This document shows positions 11,122 through 20,186 of a DNA stretch of 64,000 bases, one piece after another (position 1 is the stretch's first letter; each line of letters begins with the position of its first letter). Origin of the DNA: Mixta sp. Marseille-Q2659 (GTDB taxonomy: Bacteria > Pseudomonadota > Gammaproteobacteria > Enterobacterales > Enterobacteriaceae); assembly GCF_940807255.1 (NCBI RefSeq), contig NZ_CALNWY010000012.1, positions 1 to 64,000 on the forward strand, in the 5' to 3' direction. A program made the translations under genes and the position numbers. Under the pieces are notes generated by a model. That model did not search any database. It saw only the letters and a program-made list of their open reading frames with translations, and was not told the origin of the DNA.

Positions 11122-11835
11122 TTAACGCTGATGCAATTCATCCGGCATGGTTTTCTGCATGGCATGCCAGATTTCACCGCTGCGGCGGCCATAATCGCGC
11201 ACTGCCATCACAATGTTTTCCGGCTCGGTACCATCGCAAAATGCGAGCAGCTGCTGATAAAAACGCAGCGCCAGAGCGCGAGCTTCCGGGTTGGAGAAAT
11301 AGTGGCGTCCAACACGCGTGTAGAGCCCTTTCAGTCCGTTAAGAATCAGGCCGTAAATCGGATTGCCAGAGGCAAAAGCCAGCCCGCGAAAAATACGGTA
11401 ATCCAGTTCGGTATACGCATCCGCCTGATCTTCGACATTATTCGCAAGGGCCAACACTTCACGCGCCTGCTCAGGAAAATGACGGATGGCGCGGCGGATA
11501 AATATTGAGGAGACGTTGGTACGCACGGAAAGAACGTTGTCCATCATCTGCGGTACGCTGTCATGATCGAGGCGAGCAAGCGTTTCAAGAATATTCAGGC
11601 CGGACGTTTCCCAGAAATCATTAACTCGCGTCGGCTTGCCGTGCTGAATCGTCAACCAGCCGTCGCGCGCCAGGCGTTGCAACACTTCACGCAGCGTGGT
11701 GCGCGTCACGCCAATTAGCTCGGAAAGCTCGCGTTCAGCGGGCAGGATTGAACCGGGAGGAAAACGACTGTTCCAGATACTTTCAATGATATACTCTTCG
11801 GCGAACCCGGCCGGGCTCTGCGCCTTTATAACCAT
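11122..11835 (-). CDS. fadR: Fatty-acid regulator FadR
   Basis: A 237-residue GntR-family regulator that binds long-chain acyl-CoA. It represses fatty-acid degradation genes and activates fabA/fabB in the family. The ATG at 11835 gives [20 protein letters not shown], identical to the E. coli N-terminus; an ATG nine codons earlier also exists. The winged helix is visible as [19 protein letters not shown] then [12 protein letters not shown], ending in the QHGKPT wing. The C-terminal acyl-CoA domain contains [17 protein letters not shown]. It is divergent from nhaB, as in E. coli. A matching FadR operator lies upstream of fadD in this window. Confidence 0.97.
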   Translation of the reverse strand: MVIKAQSPAGFAEEYIIESIWNSRFPPGSILPAERELSELIGVTRTTLREVLQRLARDGWLTIQHGKPTRVNDFWETSGLNILETLARLDHDSVPQMMDNVLSVRTNVSSIFIRRAIRHFPEQAREVLALANNVEDQADAYTELDYRIFRGLAFASGNPIYGLILNGLKGLYTRVGRHYFSNPEARALALRFYQQLLAFCDGTEPENIVMAVRDYGRRSGEIWHAMQKTMPDELHQR

Positions 11836-12054
11836 AGCGTTATATTCTCGTTGCTTTATCATTAGGCAATATACGGCTCATCATACCAGAGGCCCCAGGC
11901 ATCACCTAGCTTCGCTTCGTTTAAAACGCCCGCCTGGCGTGAAAAATGCTGCGCGATTAACAGCTTTCCCCCGAATGTCGATTGCCTCTGGTGCTGGCGA
12001 CGTTTACCCTTTGCGTCTGACTATTTTGAGTCCTGTATGAGGATACGATTGCAC

Positions 12055-13599
12055 ATGGATATTTCCACCGGGCGCGCCTTTACGCGCAATTTTCTCGGAC
12101 AGTCTCCCACCTGGTATAAGCTGACGCTGCTGGGCTTTTTAATTATAAATCCCCTGCTGTTTTTCTTCGTCAGCCCTTTTCTTGCCGGATGGCTGCTGGT
12201 GGCGGAGTTTATTTTTACGCTCGGCATGGCGCTAAAGTGTTATCCCTTAATGCCCGGCGGCCTGCTGGCGCTGGAAGCGATCGCTATCGGCATGGCCAGC
12301 GCCGAGCAGGTTAAGGAAGAGCTGGCGAACAACCTTGAAGTGCTGCTGCTGCTGATTTTCATGGTGGCAGGCATCCATTTTATGCGTCAGCTTCTGCTGT
12401 TCGTTTTTACCCGCCTGCTGCTCACCATTCGCTCCAAGGTGATACTGGGCCTGGCATTTTGCGTAGCCGCCGCCTTTCTTTCCGCTTTTCTGGATGCGCT
12501 GACGGTCGTGGCGGTCGTGCTGAGCGTTGCCGCCGGGTTTTATGATATTTATCATCGCGTACTGTCTGAAGGCGAAGAACACGCCGGAGATGAGATTTTT
12601 TCCGATGAAGATCATCGCCAGACGCTGGAAAAATTCCGCTCTTTCTTGCGCAGCCTGATGATGCAAGCTGGCGTGGGTACCGCGCTGGGCGGCGTAATGA
12701 CGATGGTGGGCGAGCCGCAAAACCTGATTATCGCCAAGGCCGCCGGCTGGGATTTTGCCGGCTTTTTCCTGCGTATGGCGCCGGTTACCGTGCCGGTACT
12801 GCTCTGCGGCCTGTTTACCTGCGTGCTGCTGGAACGCTTCCGTCTGTTTGGCTATGGCGAACCGTTGCCGGAAAAAGTACGTCAGATTTTGATGGATTAC
12901 GATCGCGATTCCCGCCAGAAACGTACACGTCAGGATCAGCTTAACCTCTGGATCCAGGGCCTTATCGCCGTCTGGTTGATTGCCGCCCTGGCGCTGCACC
13001 TCGCTGAAGTTGGCCTGATTGGTTTGTCGGTGATTATTCTCGCTACCTCGTTCTGCGGTATTACCGATGAACATGTTATCGGGCGCGCTTTTTCCGAAGC
13101 GTTGCCTTTTACCGCGCTACTGACGGTCTTTTTCGCCATTGTCGCGGTTATCGTGCAGCAGGACCTTTTCAGTCCGCTGATTCATTTTGTTTTGCAGGCG
13201 GAAGCCAGCATGCAGCTGACCTGGTTCTATGTCTTTAACGGGCTGCTCTCCTCCATTTCCGATAACGTTTTTGTCGGCACGGTTTACATTAACGAAGCGA
13301 AACATGCCTTTACCAGCGGTACGATTAGTCAGCAGCAGTTTGAACTACTGGCAGTAGCGACCAATACCGGCACCAACCTGCCTTCCGTTGCCACGCCTAA
13401 CGGCCAGGCGGCATTTCTGTTTATGCTGACCTCCGCACTGGCGCCGTTAATCCGCCTCTCTTACGGTCGTATGGTCTGGATGGCGCTGCCCTATACGCTT
13501 GTGCTGTCGCTGGTGGGGCTGTTCTGCATTATGTTTACGCTTGAGCCGATGACGCAGTGGTTTATGCAGCACGGCTGGCTCACCCTGCCGTCTCTGTAA
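12055..13599 (+). CDS. nhaB: Sodium/proton antiporter NhaB
   Basis: A 514-residue inner-membrane antiporter that exchanges cytoplasmic sodium for protons. The ATG at 12055 aligns with the E. coli start (M-x-IS-x-GRA), with GAGGA 11 bases upstream; an ATG at 12037 would add six residues. About 12 hydrophobic segments are present. Family motifs include [27 protein letters not shown] and [18 protein letters not shown], the last with charged residues within the membrane. A hydrophilic loop near residues 170-200 is more variable than the rest. It is divergent from fadR and followed by dsbB, the E. coli order. Confidence 0.96.
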   Translation: MDISTGRAFTRNFLGQSPTWYKLTLLGFLIINPLLFFFVSPFLAGWLLVAEFIFTLGMALKCYPLMPGGLLALEAIAIGMASAEQVKEELANNLEVLLLLIFMVAGIHFMRQLLLFVFTRLLLTIRSKVILGLAFCVAAAFLSAFLDALTVVAVVLSVAAGFYDIYHRVLSEGEEHAGDEIFSDEDHRQTLEKFRSFLRSLMMQAGVGTALGGVMTMVGEPQNLIIAKAAGWDFAGFFLRMAPVTVPVLLCGLFTCVLLERFRLFGYGEPLPEKVRQILMDYDRDSRQKRTRQDQLNLWIQGLIAVWLIAALALHLAEVGLIGLSVIILATSFCGITDEHVIGRAFSEALPFTALLTVFFAIVAVIVQQDLFSPLIHFVLQAEASMQLTWFYVFNGLLSSISDNVFVGTVYINEAKHAFTSGTISQQQFELLAVATNTGTNLPSVATPNGQAAFLFMLTSALAPLIRLSYGRMVWMALPYTLVLSLVGLFCIMFTLEPMTQWFMQHGWLTLPSL

Positions 13600-13718
13600 C
13601 TTACTGAGGATAAGCTGCGCTTAAGTCATGTTTACGTCTGTTTTTTCGCTGCCTGGGCTGGCAGCGAAAACTTTTTGCTTTACACTGCCGATTCAACGCT
13701 AATGACATGGATAGATTT

Positions 13719-14249
13719 ATGTTGCGATACCTGAACCAATGCTCAAGAGGACGCGGCGCCTGGTTGCTGATGGCGTTAACCGCATTTGCTCTTGAAATGG
13801 TCGCGCTATGGTTTCAGCACGTGATGCTGCTGAAGCCCTGCGTAATGTGTATTTATGAGCGCTGTGCGCTGTTTGGCGTTATGGGAGCAGGTCTGGTGGG
13901 CGCCATCGCGCCGAAGACGCCGCTGCGCTATGTTGCGCTGCTGATCTGGCTGTACAGCGCCTGGGAAGGATTACGTCTTTCTTATGAACATACGATGATT
14001 CAGCTGCACCCGAATCCTTTCGTGACCTGTGACTTCGCCGCCCGTTTTCCGGGCTGGCTGCCGCTGGACAAATGGCTGCCAGCGGTCTTTGTGGCGAGCG
14101 GCGACTGCGCGGAGCGCGTCTGGTCTTTTCTGACGCTGGGCATGCCGCAGTGGCTGATGGTGATTTTTGGCGCCTATTTGCTGGTCGCCGTGCTGGTGCT
14201 GATCGCCCAGCCTTTTAAACCTAAACGCCGCGATCTCTTTACCCGCTAA
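13719..14249 (+). CDS. dsbB: Disulfide bond oxidoreductase DsbB
   Basis: A 176-residue inner-membrane protein that reoxidises periplasmic DsbA and passes electrons to quinones. Four membrane segments are visible. The CVMC pair in [13 protein letters not shown], followed by a periplasmic TCDF cysteine and ASGDCAE, supplies the four redox cysteines. The ATG at 13719 gives the family N-terminus [19 protein letters not shown]; an ATG four codons upstream is in frame but not conserved. It follows nhaB by 119 bases. Confidence 0.96.
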   Translation: MLRYLNQCSRGRGAWLLMALTAFALEMVALWFQHVMLLKPCVMCIYERCALFGVMGAGLVGAIAPKTPLRYVALLIWLYSAWEGLRLSYEHTMIQLHPNPFVTCDFAARFPGWLPLDKWLPAVFVASGDCAERVWSFLTLGMPQWLMVIFGAYLLVAVLVLIAQPFKPKRRDLFTR

Positions 14250-14252
14250 GGC

Positions 14253-14291
14253 TTAACCGGCCGGATTACGCTTTCCACTCTGGCCGGTTAA
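14253..14291. repeat. Inverted repeat at the dsbB-ycgN convergence
   Basis: Perfect 10-bp arms (TTAACCGGCC and GGCCGGTTAA) flank 19 bases that include the ycgN stop codon. It may act as a transcript end for both convergent genes, though it lacks a clear T tract. Confidence 0.45.
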
Positions 14292-14712
14292 TAATGTGAT
14301 CTTCCCAGTCTCTGACCTCACTCTCCCGCACCGCGATATGACGAACGGAAATCCGCGCGGCGTGCATGGCTGCTTTTGAGCCGCTGCGCAACGGATGCCA
14401 GACCGGCAGAGGTTTTCCTTCCGCCAGCAGCCGGTAGGCGCAGCTGGGCGGCAGCCAGGAAAAGGTAGGCAGATTCTCACGCGTTAACTTAATGCAGTCT
14501 TCTTCATACTCGAAGCGACGCTCATAGTTACGACACTGGCAGGTTTTAATGTTCAGCTGGTTGCAGGCGACGTTAGTGAAATAGATTTCATCCGTATCGG
14601 CATCCTGCAACTTATTAAGGCAGCACTGTCCGCAACCATCGCACAAGGATTCCCATTCCTCATCGGTCATTTGTTCCAGGCTCTTGTCCTGCCAGAAAGG
14701 GGTATCAGTCAT
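14266..14712 (-). CDS. ycgN: YcgN, cysteine-cluster (YkgJ-type) protein
   Basis: A 148-residue UPF0260 protein. The cysteine cluster CDGCGQCC near residue 24 is followed by [17 protein letters not shown] and a later PPSCAY, a spacing typical of a metal- or Fe-S-binding YkgJ-type domain. The function is unknown. It is divergent from nothing and converges with dsbB. It is followed on the same strand by ycgL-side genes only after its own promoter region, while ycgM lies upstream in the same direction, 60 bases away, as in E. coli. Confidence 0.93.
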   Translation of the reverse strand: MTDTPFWQDKSLEQMTDEEWESLCDGCGQCCLNKLQDADTDEIYFTNVACNQLNIKTCQCRNYERRFEYEEDCIKLTRENLPTFSWLPPSCAYRLLAEGKPLPVWHPLRSGSKAAMHAARISVRHIAVRESEVRDWEDHIINRPEWKA

Positions 14713-14772
14713 TGTGATGTCCGGTTAAGCAAAAGCGCACCTTATAAACAGTTCAGCCGTCAGATGCAAGCA

Positions 14773-15432
14773 TCACAGCACGCGCGTGCTGATGCCGTGA
14801 CCCGCCAGCGAGACTTCCAGCTTATCGCCAGCGTGCAGCGGACCGACGCCTTCCGGCGTACCGGTCAGAATCACATCGCCCGCACGCAGGGTAAAATATT
14901 TGCTCATATAAGCAATTAAAGGCAGGACCGGCGTGATCATATCGGCGGTGCTGCCCTGCTGACGCACTTCGCCGTTAACGGTCAGCTTCAGTTCGCACTG
15001 TTGCGGATCGCCTTCAAACTGATTTGCAGGAATAAAGCCGGAGAGCGGACAAGAATTATCAAATCCTTTCGCCTTTTCCCACGGCTGTCCCGCTTTTTTC
15101 AGACCGGCCTGAATATCGCGCAGCGTTAAATCCAGGGCAACACCGTAGCCGGCAATCGCCTGCGCGACGTGCGCTTCACTTGCCTGCTTTAACGTTGCGC
15201 TAATCAGGATCGCCATCTCCACTTCGTGATGCACCGCACCCATATCGCGAGGAATAGAAAGCGGCTGACGCAGATCGCAGAGCGCGGTTTCCGGCTTGAT
15301 AAAGATCACCGGCTCCTGCGGCGTGGCGCTGCCCATCTCTTTGATATGCTTAGCGTAGTTACTGCCGACACAAACTACTTTGCTCGCTGGAAAATCTAAC
15401 AGCGCGCCCTGCCAGTTACGATGTTGGTACAT
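14773..15432 (-). CDS. ycgM: FAH-family hydrolase/oxaloacetate tautomerase YcgM
   Basis: A 219-residue protein of the fumarylacetoacetate-hydrolase family. The family pattern is clear: VVCVGSNYAKHIKEMG at the start, FIKPETAL, then HHEVEMAILI with the metal ligands (H, E, E), followed by KGFDNSCPLSGF and TGTPEGVG near the end. Members cleave acylpyruvates or, as reported for close relatives, tautomerise oxaloacetate. Which reaction this one prefers is not visible. It lies 60 bases upstream of ycgN on the same strand. Confidence 0.93.
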   Translation of the reverse strand: MYQHRNWQGALLDFPASKVVCVGSNYAKHIKEMGSATPQEPVIFIKPETALCDLRQPLSIPRDMGAVHHEVEMAILISATLKQASEAHVAQAIAGYGVALDLTLRDIQAGLKKAGQPWEKAKGFDNSCPLSGFIPANQFEGDPQQCELKLTVNGEVRQQGSTADMITPVLPLIAYMSKYFTLRAGDVILTGTPEGVGPLHAGDKLEVSLAGHGISTRVL

Positions 15433-15479
15433 GCTTTTCCCCTTGCTGAGATTAACAGCGTCGCACCGACGCCAGGATC

Positions 15480-16568
15480 TTACTGTGCCACAGCATCCGC
15501 CATCTTGCCGATACTGATGGCAAAATAATAAGAACGGTTCCAGCGCATGATGGTGCGGAAGTTGTCATACACCAGGAAGGCGCGTCCGCCGATATCATCC
15601 GGCAAAATAATCCAGCCACGCTGATGGGTATCAGGCAAGGCGACGCCGTTGGTCAGCCGGACGCCCAGCTTTTCCCATTCGCCCACCGTTTTCGCCTGCT
15701 GCGTTTTCAGACCGGCCAGCTGCGCGTCAAAATCTACCGGCAACACCACTTCGCGTCCCCAGCCTTCGTCAGCATGCCAGCCCTCTTTCGCCAGATAGTT
15801 GGCCGTCGAGGCGAACACGTCACGCTGATTACGCCAGATGTCTATTTTGCCGTCGCCGTCGCCGTCGGCGCCATAGTTAAGGTAAGAGCTGGGCATAAAC
15901 TGGTTTTGCCCCATTGCGCCCGCCCAGGAGCCTTTCATCTCCGGCGCGCTGATATGCCCCTGCTGGATCATCTTCAGCGCGGCAATCAGTTCGTTAGTAA
16001 AGAAGGTTTCACGCCGACCTTCGAACGCCAGCGTGGAGAGCGCCGAAATGATATCCTCGCGCCCCTGAATCTGACCGAAGTTGCTTTCCATTCCCCACAG
16101 CGCAACGATATATTGCGCCGGTACGCCATACTGCTGGCTTACCGTTGCCAGATCACGTTGATATTGCTGATAGCGGCTACGCCCCAGCTCAATCTTTTTC
16201 GGCGTCAGCACGCGTTCCAGATAATCATCGAGCGTGATTTTCTGCTCCGGCTGATTCCGATCCGATTTAATCACCCGATCGACAAAATGCACGTTAGCGA
16301 ACGCGCTGTTCAGCGTCTGTTCGCTGATACCCTGCGTTCGCGCCCGCGCTTTTAGCTGCTCCACGTAAGCAGGAAACTCTGCCGGATCGCGCCCCTGCTG
16401 CGCCAGCGTCGTTTTACCGGATGGCGGCGTTAAAAAGCCGCCGCTTTGCGTTTTGGTCGCCGGAACGGTAGCCGCGCCGTTTTCAGGTGCAGAAGAGACG
16501 CTATTTTTACTGGCGCATCCAGTCAACATTATTGAGAGTAACGTCGCGCTCAGGACATTTAGCTTCAT
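15480..16568 (-). CDS. MltB-type lytic murein transglycosylase lipoprotein
   Basis: A 362-residue enzyme that cleaves peptidoglycan glycan strands to 1,6-anhydro ends. The N-terminal MKLNVLSATLLSIMLTGCAS is a lipoprotein signal with a lipobox (LTGC), placing it at the outer membrane. The SLT core has YIVALWGMESNFG, with the catalytic glutamate, and KGSWAGAMGQNQFMPSSYL. A DGDGDGKID stretch near residue 234 resembles the EF-hand calcium loop of E. coli MltB/Slt35. It is a second MltB-like enzyme rather than MltB itself, judging by its context between ycgM and ycgL, where E. coli has ycgK. Confidence 0.88.
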   Translation of the reverse strand: MKLNVLSATLLSIMLTGCASKNSVSSAPENGAATVPATKTQSGGFLTPPSGKTTLAQQGRDPAEFPAYVEQLKARARTQGISEQTLNSAFANVHFVDRVIKSDRNQPEQKITLDDYLERVLTPKKIELGRSRYQQYQRDLATVSQQYGVPAQYIVALWGMESNFGQIQGREDIISALSTLAFEGRRETFFTNELIAALKMIQQGHISAPEMKGSWAGAMGQNQFMPSSYLNYGADGDGDGKIDIWRNQRDVFASTANYLAKEGWHADEGWGREVVLPVDFDAQLAGLKTQQAKTVGEWEKLGVRLTNGVALPDTHQRGWIILPDDIGGRAFLVYDNFRTIMRWNRSYYFAISIGKMADAVAQ

Positions 16569-16653
16569 ATCCGTTCCTTATTAATCAATTGGGATCTGCA
16601 GGAAATAAATTGCGGATTTATTCATCGGTCGATTATTTACAGATGAATCTGAA

Positions 16654-16929
16654 TTAAACCGGATCGCTTTTTCCTAAATGTATTTTTAGTAGATTTTCCA
16701 CCGGCGGAGGAAGCTGTAAATAATAACCCTGCTCTTGCAGCGCCAGCTTTACTTTTTCAATATCTGCGTTAGCCAGTTTCTTAGTACGGTCAAGGGTTAA
16801 CACCATCGCCAGCTGCGGTTTTCCGAAACCGCGCAGCAGCTCTTCAGGCACGCGGGAAAAATCGTCTTTTTTTTCAACATAGAGATAAGTTTGGTCGCGT
16901 TGAGGACTTCTGTAGATCACACAAAACAT
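16654..16929 (-). CDS. ycgL: YcgL domain protein
   Basis: A 91-residue member of the YcgL family. The N-terminus [19 protein letters not shown] and the later [18 protein letters not shown] are family features. The protein has a small alpha/beta fold and unknown function. It is divergent from minC, as in E. coli, and the intergenic region of 160 bases must hold both promoters. Confidence 0.94.
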   Translation of the reverse strand: MFCVIYRSPQRDQTYLYVEKKDDFSRVPEELLRGFGKPQLAMVLTLDRTKKLANADIEKVKLALQEQGYYLQLPPPVENLLKIHLGKSDPV

Positions 16930-17089
16930 ATTTTTTACTCGAATTAAGCGGGGTGGTGGCTTGCCTGAATATAGCAGTAACTATAACATGCTTGCAGTAG
17001 TTAGGAATAATGTCCCGCCTTGATTACGCGCTGGCTAAATCAGGCATAATTTAGTCGGGTTTAGACATAACAGGACTGAGCCAGGACAG

Positions 17090-17779
17090 ATGTCGCAAAC
17101 GCCAATCGAGTTTAAAGGCAGTAGTTTTACTCTGTCTGTTGTTCATTTACACCACACGCATCCCGATGTGGTTCGTCAGGCGCTTCAGGACAAAATTGAC
17201 CAGGCGCCTGCCTTTCTTAAAAATGCGCCCGTGGTTCTGAATGTAGCCTCTCTGGACGGTGACGTTAACTGGAAACAGATGCAGCAGGCTATTGCCTCTA
17301 CAGGGTTACGCATTGTCGGCGTCAGCGGCTGTAAAGATGAGGCGCTAAAGCGCATGATCGCGCGCGCCGGGCTGCCGATTTTGTCTGAAGGCAAAGAACA
17401 AAAGAAAAGTCCTGAACCGGTCGCCGTCGCAGCGCCGGAAAATGTGGTGACTAAAACGCGCCTGGTGACAACGCCGGTGCGTTCCGGTCAGCAAATTTAC
17501 GCGCGCAATACCGATTTGATTGTGACCAATAGCGTTAGCGCCGGCGCCGAGCTGGTTGCCGACGGCAATATCCATATTTACGGCATGATGCGCGGACGCG
17601 CGCTGGCAGGCGCCAGCGGCGATCGCGACTGCCAGATATTTTGCACCAGCTTATCTGCGGAGCTGGTTTCCATAGCGGGCGAGTACTGGATTATGGATCA
17701 GATTCCAGCGGAGTATTTTGCAAAAGCGGCACGCCTTAGCCTGAAAGATGGCGCGCTGACTATACAGACATTGAATTAG
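17090..17779 (+). CDS. minC: Septum site-determining protein MinC
   Basis: A 229-residue inhibitor of FtsZ ring assembly (231 in E. coli). The N-terminal FtsZ-binding domain runs to about residue 105. A charged linker follows, with [16 protein letters not shown]. The C-terminal beta-helix domain has [16 protein letters not shown] and [17 protein letters not shown], the dimerisation and MinD-binding repeats. It is first of the minCDE operon, with minD 31 bases downstream. Confidence 0.97.
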   Translation: MSQTPIEFKGSSFTLSVVHLHHTHPDVVRQALQDKIDQAPAFLKNAPVVLNVASLDGDVNWKQMQQAIASTGLRIVGVSGCKDEALKRMIARAGLPILSEGKEQKKSPEPVAVAAPENVVTKTRLVTTPVRSGQQIYARNTDLIVTNSVSAGAELVADGNIHIYGMMRGRALAGASGDRDCQIFCTSLSAELVSIAGEYWIMDQIPAEYFAKAARLSLKDGALTIQTLN

Positions 17780-17810
17780 GCCCCTTTTTATTTATAAGGA
17801 ATTCTTATAT

Positions 17811-18623
17811 ATGGCACGCATTATTGTAGTTACATCCGGCAAAGGGGGCGTTGGCAAGACCACGTCAAGCGCGGCCATCGCCACCGGTCTGGCACAGAAA
17901 GGGAAAAAAACCGTCGTGATCGATTTTGATATTGGTCTGCGTAATCTCGATCTGATTATGGGCTGCGAACGGCGCGTGGTTTATGACTTCGTCAACGTGA
18001 TTCAGGGCGACGCCACGCTGAACCAGGCACTGATAAAAGACAAACGTACAGAAAACCTCTATATCCTGCCTGCTTCGCAAACCCGCGATAAAGATGCACT
18101 GACGCGTGAAGGCGTCGAAAAAGTGCTGAATGAATTAAATACCATGGGCTTTGATTTCGTGCTGTGTGACTCACCGGCAGGGATCGAGACCGGCGCGCTG
18201 ATGGCGCTCTATTTCGCTGATGAAGCCATTATTACCACCAACCCGGAAGTCTCATCCGTACGCGACTCCGATCGTATTTTGGGTATTGTGGCTTCAAAAT
18301 CCCGCCGCGCCGAAAACGGCGAAGAGCCGGTCAAAGAGCATCTGCTGCTGACGCGCTACAACCCAGGCCGCGTTAGCCGCGGCGACATGCTGAGCATGGA
18401 AGACGTACTGGAAATTCTGCGTATTCCGCTGGTGGGCGTTATCCCGGAAGATCAGTCGGTGCTGCGCGCGTCTAACCAGGGCGAACCCGTTATTCTGGAT
18501 ACCGAATCCGATGCGGGCAAAGCCTATGCCGATACCGTTGATCGGTTGCTCGGCGAAGAACGCCCCTTCCGCTTCATTGAAGAAGAGAAGAAGGGATTCC
18601 TGAAACGCCTGTTCGGGGGATAA
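17811..18623 (+). CDS. minD: Septum site-determining ATPase MinD
   Basis: A 270-residue ParA-type ATPase that binds the membrane in its ATP form, recruits MinC and is released by MinE. The deviant Walker A motif KGGVGKTT lies at residues 11-18, with signature Lys11 and Lys16. DFDIGLRNLDLIMGC and CDSPAGIETGA are the switch regions. The C-terminal amphipathic helix EEKKGFLKRLFGG is the membrane-targeting sequence. The start is the ATG at 17811 after AAGGAATT. minE follows after three bases, so they are translationally coupled. Confidence 0.98.
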   Translation: MARIIVVTSGKGGVGKTTSSAAIATGLAQKGKKTVVIDFDIGLRNLDLIMGCERRVVYDFVNVIQGDATLNQALIKDKRTENLYILPASQTRDKDALTREGVEKVLNELNTMGFDFVLCDSPAGIETGALMALYFADEAIITTNPEVSSVRDSDRILGIVASKSRRAENGEEPVKEHLLLTRYNPGRVSRGDMLSMEDVLEILRIPLVGVIPEDQSVLRASNQGEPVILDTESDAGKAYADTVDRLLGEERPFRFIEEEKKGFLKRLFGG

Positions 18624-18626
18624 ACC

Positions 18627-18896
18627 ATGGCCTTACTCGATTTCTTTTTATCCCGTAAAAAGAACACCGCCAATATCGCCAAGGAAAGGCTGCAAATCAT
18701 CGTAGCAGAACGCAGGAGGGGCGACAGTGAGCCCCACTATCTTCCCCAGCTGAAGCGCGACATTCTGGAAGTGATTTGCAAGTATGTGAAAATCGATCCA
18801 GAAATGGTGACGGTGCAGCTGGATCAGCGCGGTGATGACATCTCAATACTGGAACTCAACGTGACGTTGCCGGAGATGGAAGAAGCCGCGAAATGA
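18627..18896 (+). CDS. minE: Min system topological factor MinE
   Basis: An 89-residue protein that stimulates MinD ATPase and drives Min oscillation. The N-terminal [20 protein letters not shown] holds the membrane and MinD-contact helix. The C-terminal beta-sheet dimer domain starts near residue 35 ([16 protein letters not shown]). It is last in minCDE; a hairpin ends the transcript soon after the stop. Confidence 0.97.
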   Translation: MALLDFFLSRKKNTANIAKERLQIIVAERRRGDSEPHYLPQLKRDILEVICKYVKIDPEMVTVQLDQRGDDISILELNVTLPEMEEAAK

Positions 18897-18918
18897 TTCG
18901 TCTCCACCATTCCTGACC

Positions 18919-18941
18919 TTCCCCTGCCTTACGCAGGGGAA
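18919..18941. terminator. Terminator between minE and rnd
   Basis: A perfect 9-bp stem (TTCCCCTGC with GCAGGGGAA) around a 5-base loop lies between the convergent minE and rnd genes. The T tract is short in both directions. Confidence 0.6.
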
Positions 18942-18953
18942 AGTTTATGCAGG

Positions 18954-20081
18954 CTATTGCGGATAGTCCGCCAGCACTCGCCTGATTTCCTGCTCCATCA
19001 GTTCGCCGCGCCATCCATCAATCAGCTCCGGCAAACGTTCACGCGGTTTAATCTGCCAGTGCCAGCTCAGCAGCTGATTAATCTGACGACGTGAAGCCAG
19101 CAGTTCGGTACTCAGTCCGCTGCGCTCGCTTACCTCCTGCACCAGCGCTTTCAGCGCTTTAAACGCCTTTTTATAGTGCGGGTGATCGTTGATATTCATC
19201 AGCATGGCCGGCAGGCTCTCTTCCGGCAGCGCATTGGCTTCGCTCACCATATCCAGCAGCGTTTTGCCGTGAAAACGAATTTCGTGTCCGCTCAGCCCTA
19301 AATGATCCAGCTCGCCCAGCGAGGTCGGTTGATAGCGCGCCACTTTCCAGAGGTTTTCTTCGCGCACCACGAAATTGACCGCCATGTTCTTTTCACGCGC
19401 CAGCTTCAGACGCCAGGCTGCCATACGTTGCAGCGCCGCCAGCTGACGCGGACGCAACAGTGAAGCATTGCTGATTTCGCGATACGCCTCTTCCGGCGCG
19501 AGGATGTCGGTACGGCGTTGACAAAGCAGCAAACATTCGCTGCGCGCCGCGTCCAGCTGCCCCGCTGCGGCGGTTTCATCCATCAGCGTATGGGCGATCG
19601 GCAACAGCCAGAAGACATCTGCCGCCGCGTATTCGCACTGGCGCGTCGACAGCGGACGCGCCAGCCAGTCAGTACGCGATTCGCTTTTATCCAGTACTTC
19701 GCCGGTGAATTGCTCCACCATCGCGGCAAAACCCATCGACAACGGACGTCCGCTAAAGGCGGCCAGGATCTGCGTATCGATCAGCGGCGTCGGCAGTACG
19801 CCGAAACTGTGCAGAAATACTTCCAGATCTTCACTGCCGGCATGGAGAAATTTTGTGATGCTGTTGTCGCTTAACAGCTCAATAAGCGGCTGCCACTGAG
19901 TGATGGTCAGCGGATCGACCAGCGTAATTTGCTCGCCATCATAGATCTGTAGCAGCCCCAGTTGCGGATAGTAGGTACGGGTGCGGACAAACTCGGTATC
20001 GAGCGCGATAGCACGATGTTGACGCGCCGCTTCGCAGCAGGCTTGCAGCGCCTCATTAGTAGTGATGTAGGTGTAATTCAA
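18954..20081 (-). CDS. rnd: Ribonuclease D
   Basis: A 375-residue 3'-5' exoribonuclease that trims tRNA precursors. The DEDD exonuclease core begins with ALDTEFVRTRTYYP (Asp28, Glu30), continues with HAGSEDLEVF, and closes with TRQCEYAAADVFWLLPI. One HRDC domain starts near residue 210 (LLRPRQLAALQRMAAWR), with a second helical part after it. It is adjacent to fadD, as in E. coli, and converges with minE, marking the point where the 26-min and 40-min E. coli-like blocks meet. Confidence 0.97.
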   Translation of the reverse strand: MNYTYITTNEALQACCEAARQHRAIALDTEFVRTRTYYPQLGLLQIYDGEQITLVDPLTITQWQPLIELLSDNSITKFLHAGSEDLEVFLHSFGVLPTPLIDTQILAAFSGRPLSMGFAAMVEQFTGEVLDKSESRTDWLARPLSTRQCEYAAADVFWLLPIAHTLMDETAAAGQLDAARSECLLLCQRRTDILAPEEAYREISNASLLRPRQLAALQRMAAWRLKLAREKNMAVNFVVREENLWKVARYQPTSLGELDHLGLSGHEIRFHGKTLLDMVSEANALPEESLPAMLMNINDHPHYKKAFKALKALVQEVSERSGLSTELLASRRQINQLLSWHWQIKPRERLPELIDGWRGELMEQEIRRVLADYPQ

Positions 20082-20132
20082 ATCCTTGCTCTCTTGCCAG
20101 CGGTACGTTTGCGTTGCTGATGAAATAACAAT

Positions 20133-20159
20133 GAAAACGCCGGGTTAACCGGCGTTTTC
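20133..20159 (-). terminator. fadD terminator
   Basis: A perfect 11-bp stem (GAAAACGCCGG with CCGGCGTTTTC) around a 5-base loop, located 28 bases past the restored fadD stop codon in the direction of transcription. Confidence 0.75.
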
Positions 20160-20186
20160 AGCAACAGCTTAACATATTACAGGCTG

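Noticed and set aside
12247-13074. 275-codon minus-strand frame opposite nhaB
   Set aside because: Low-complexity Gln/His/Arg-rich translation typical of an antisense shadow.
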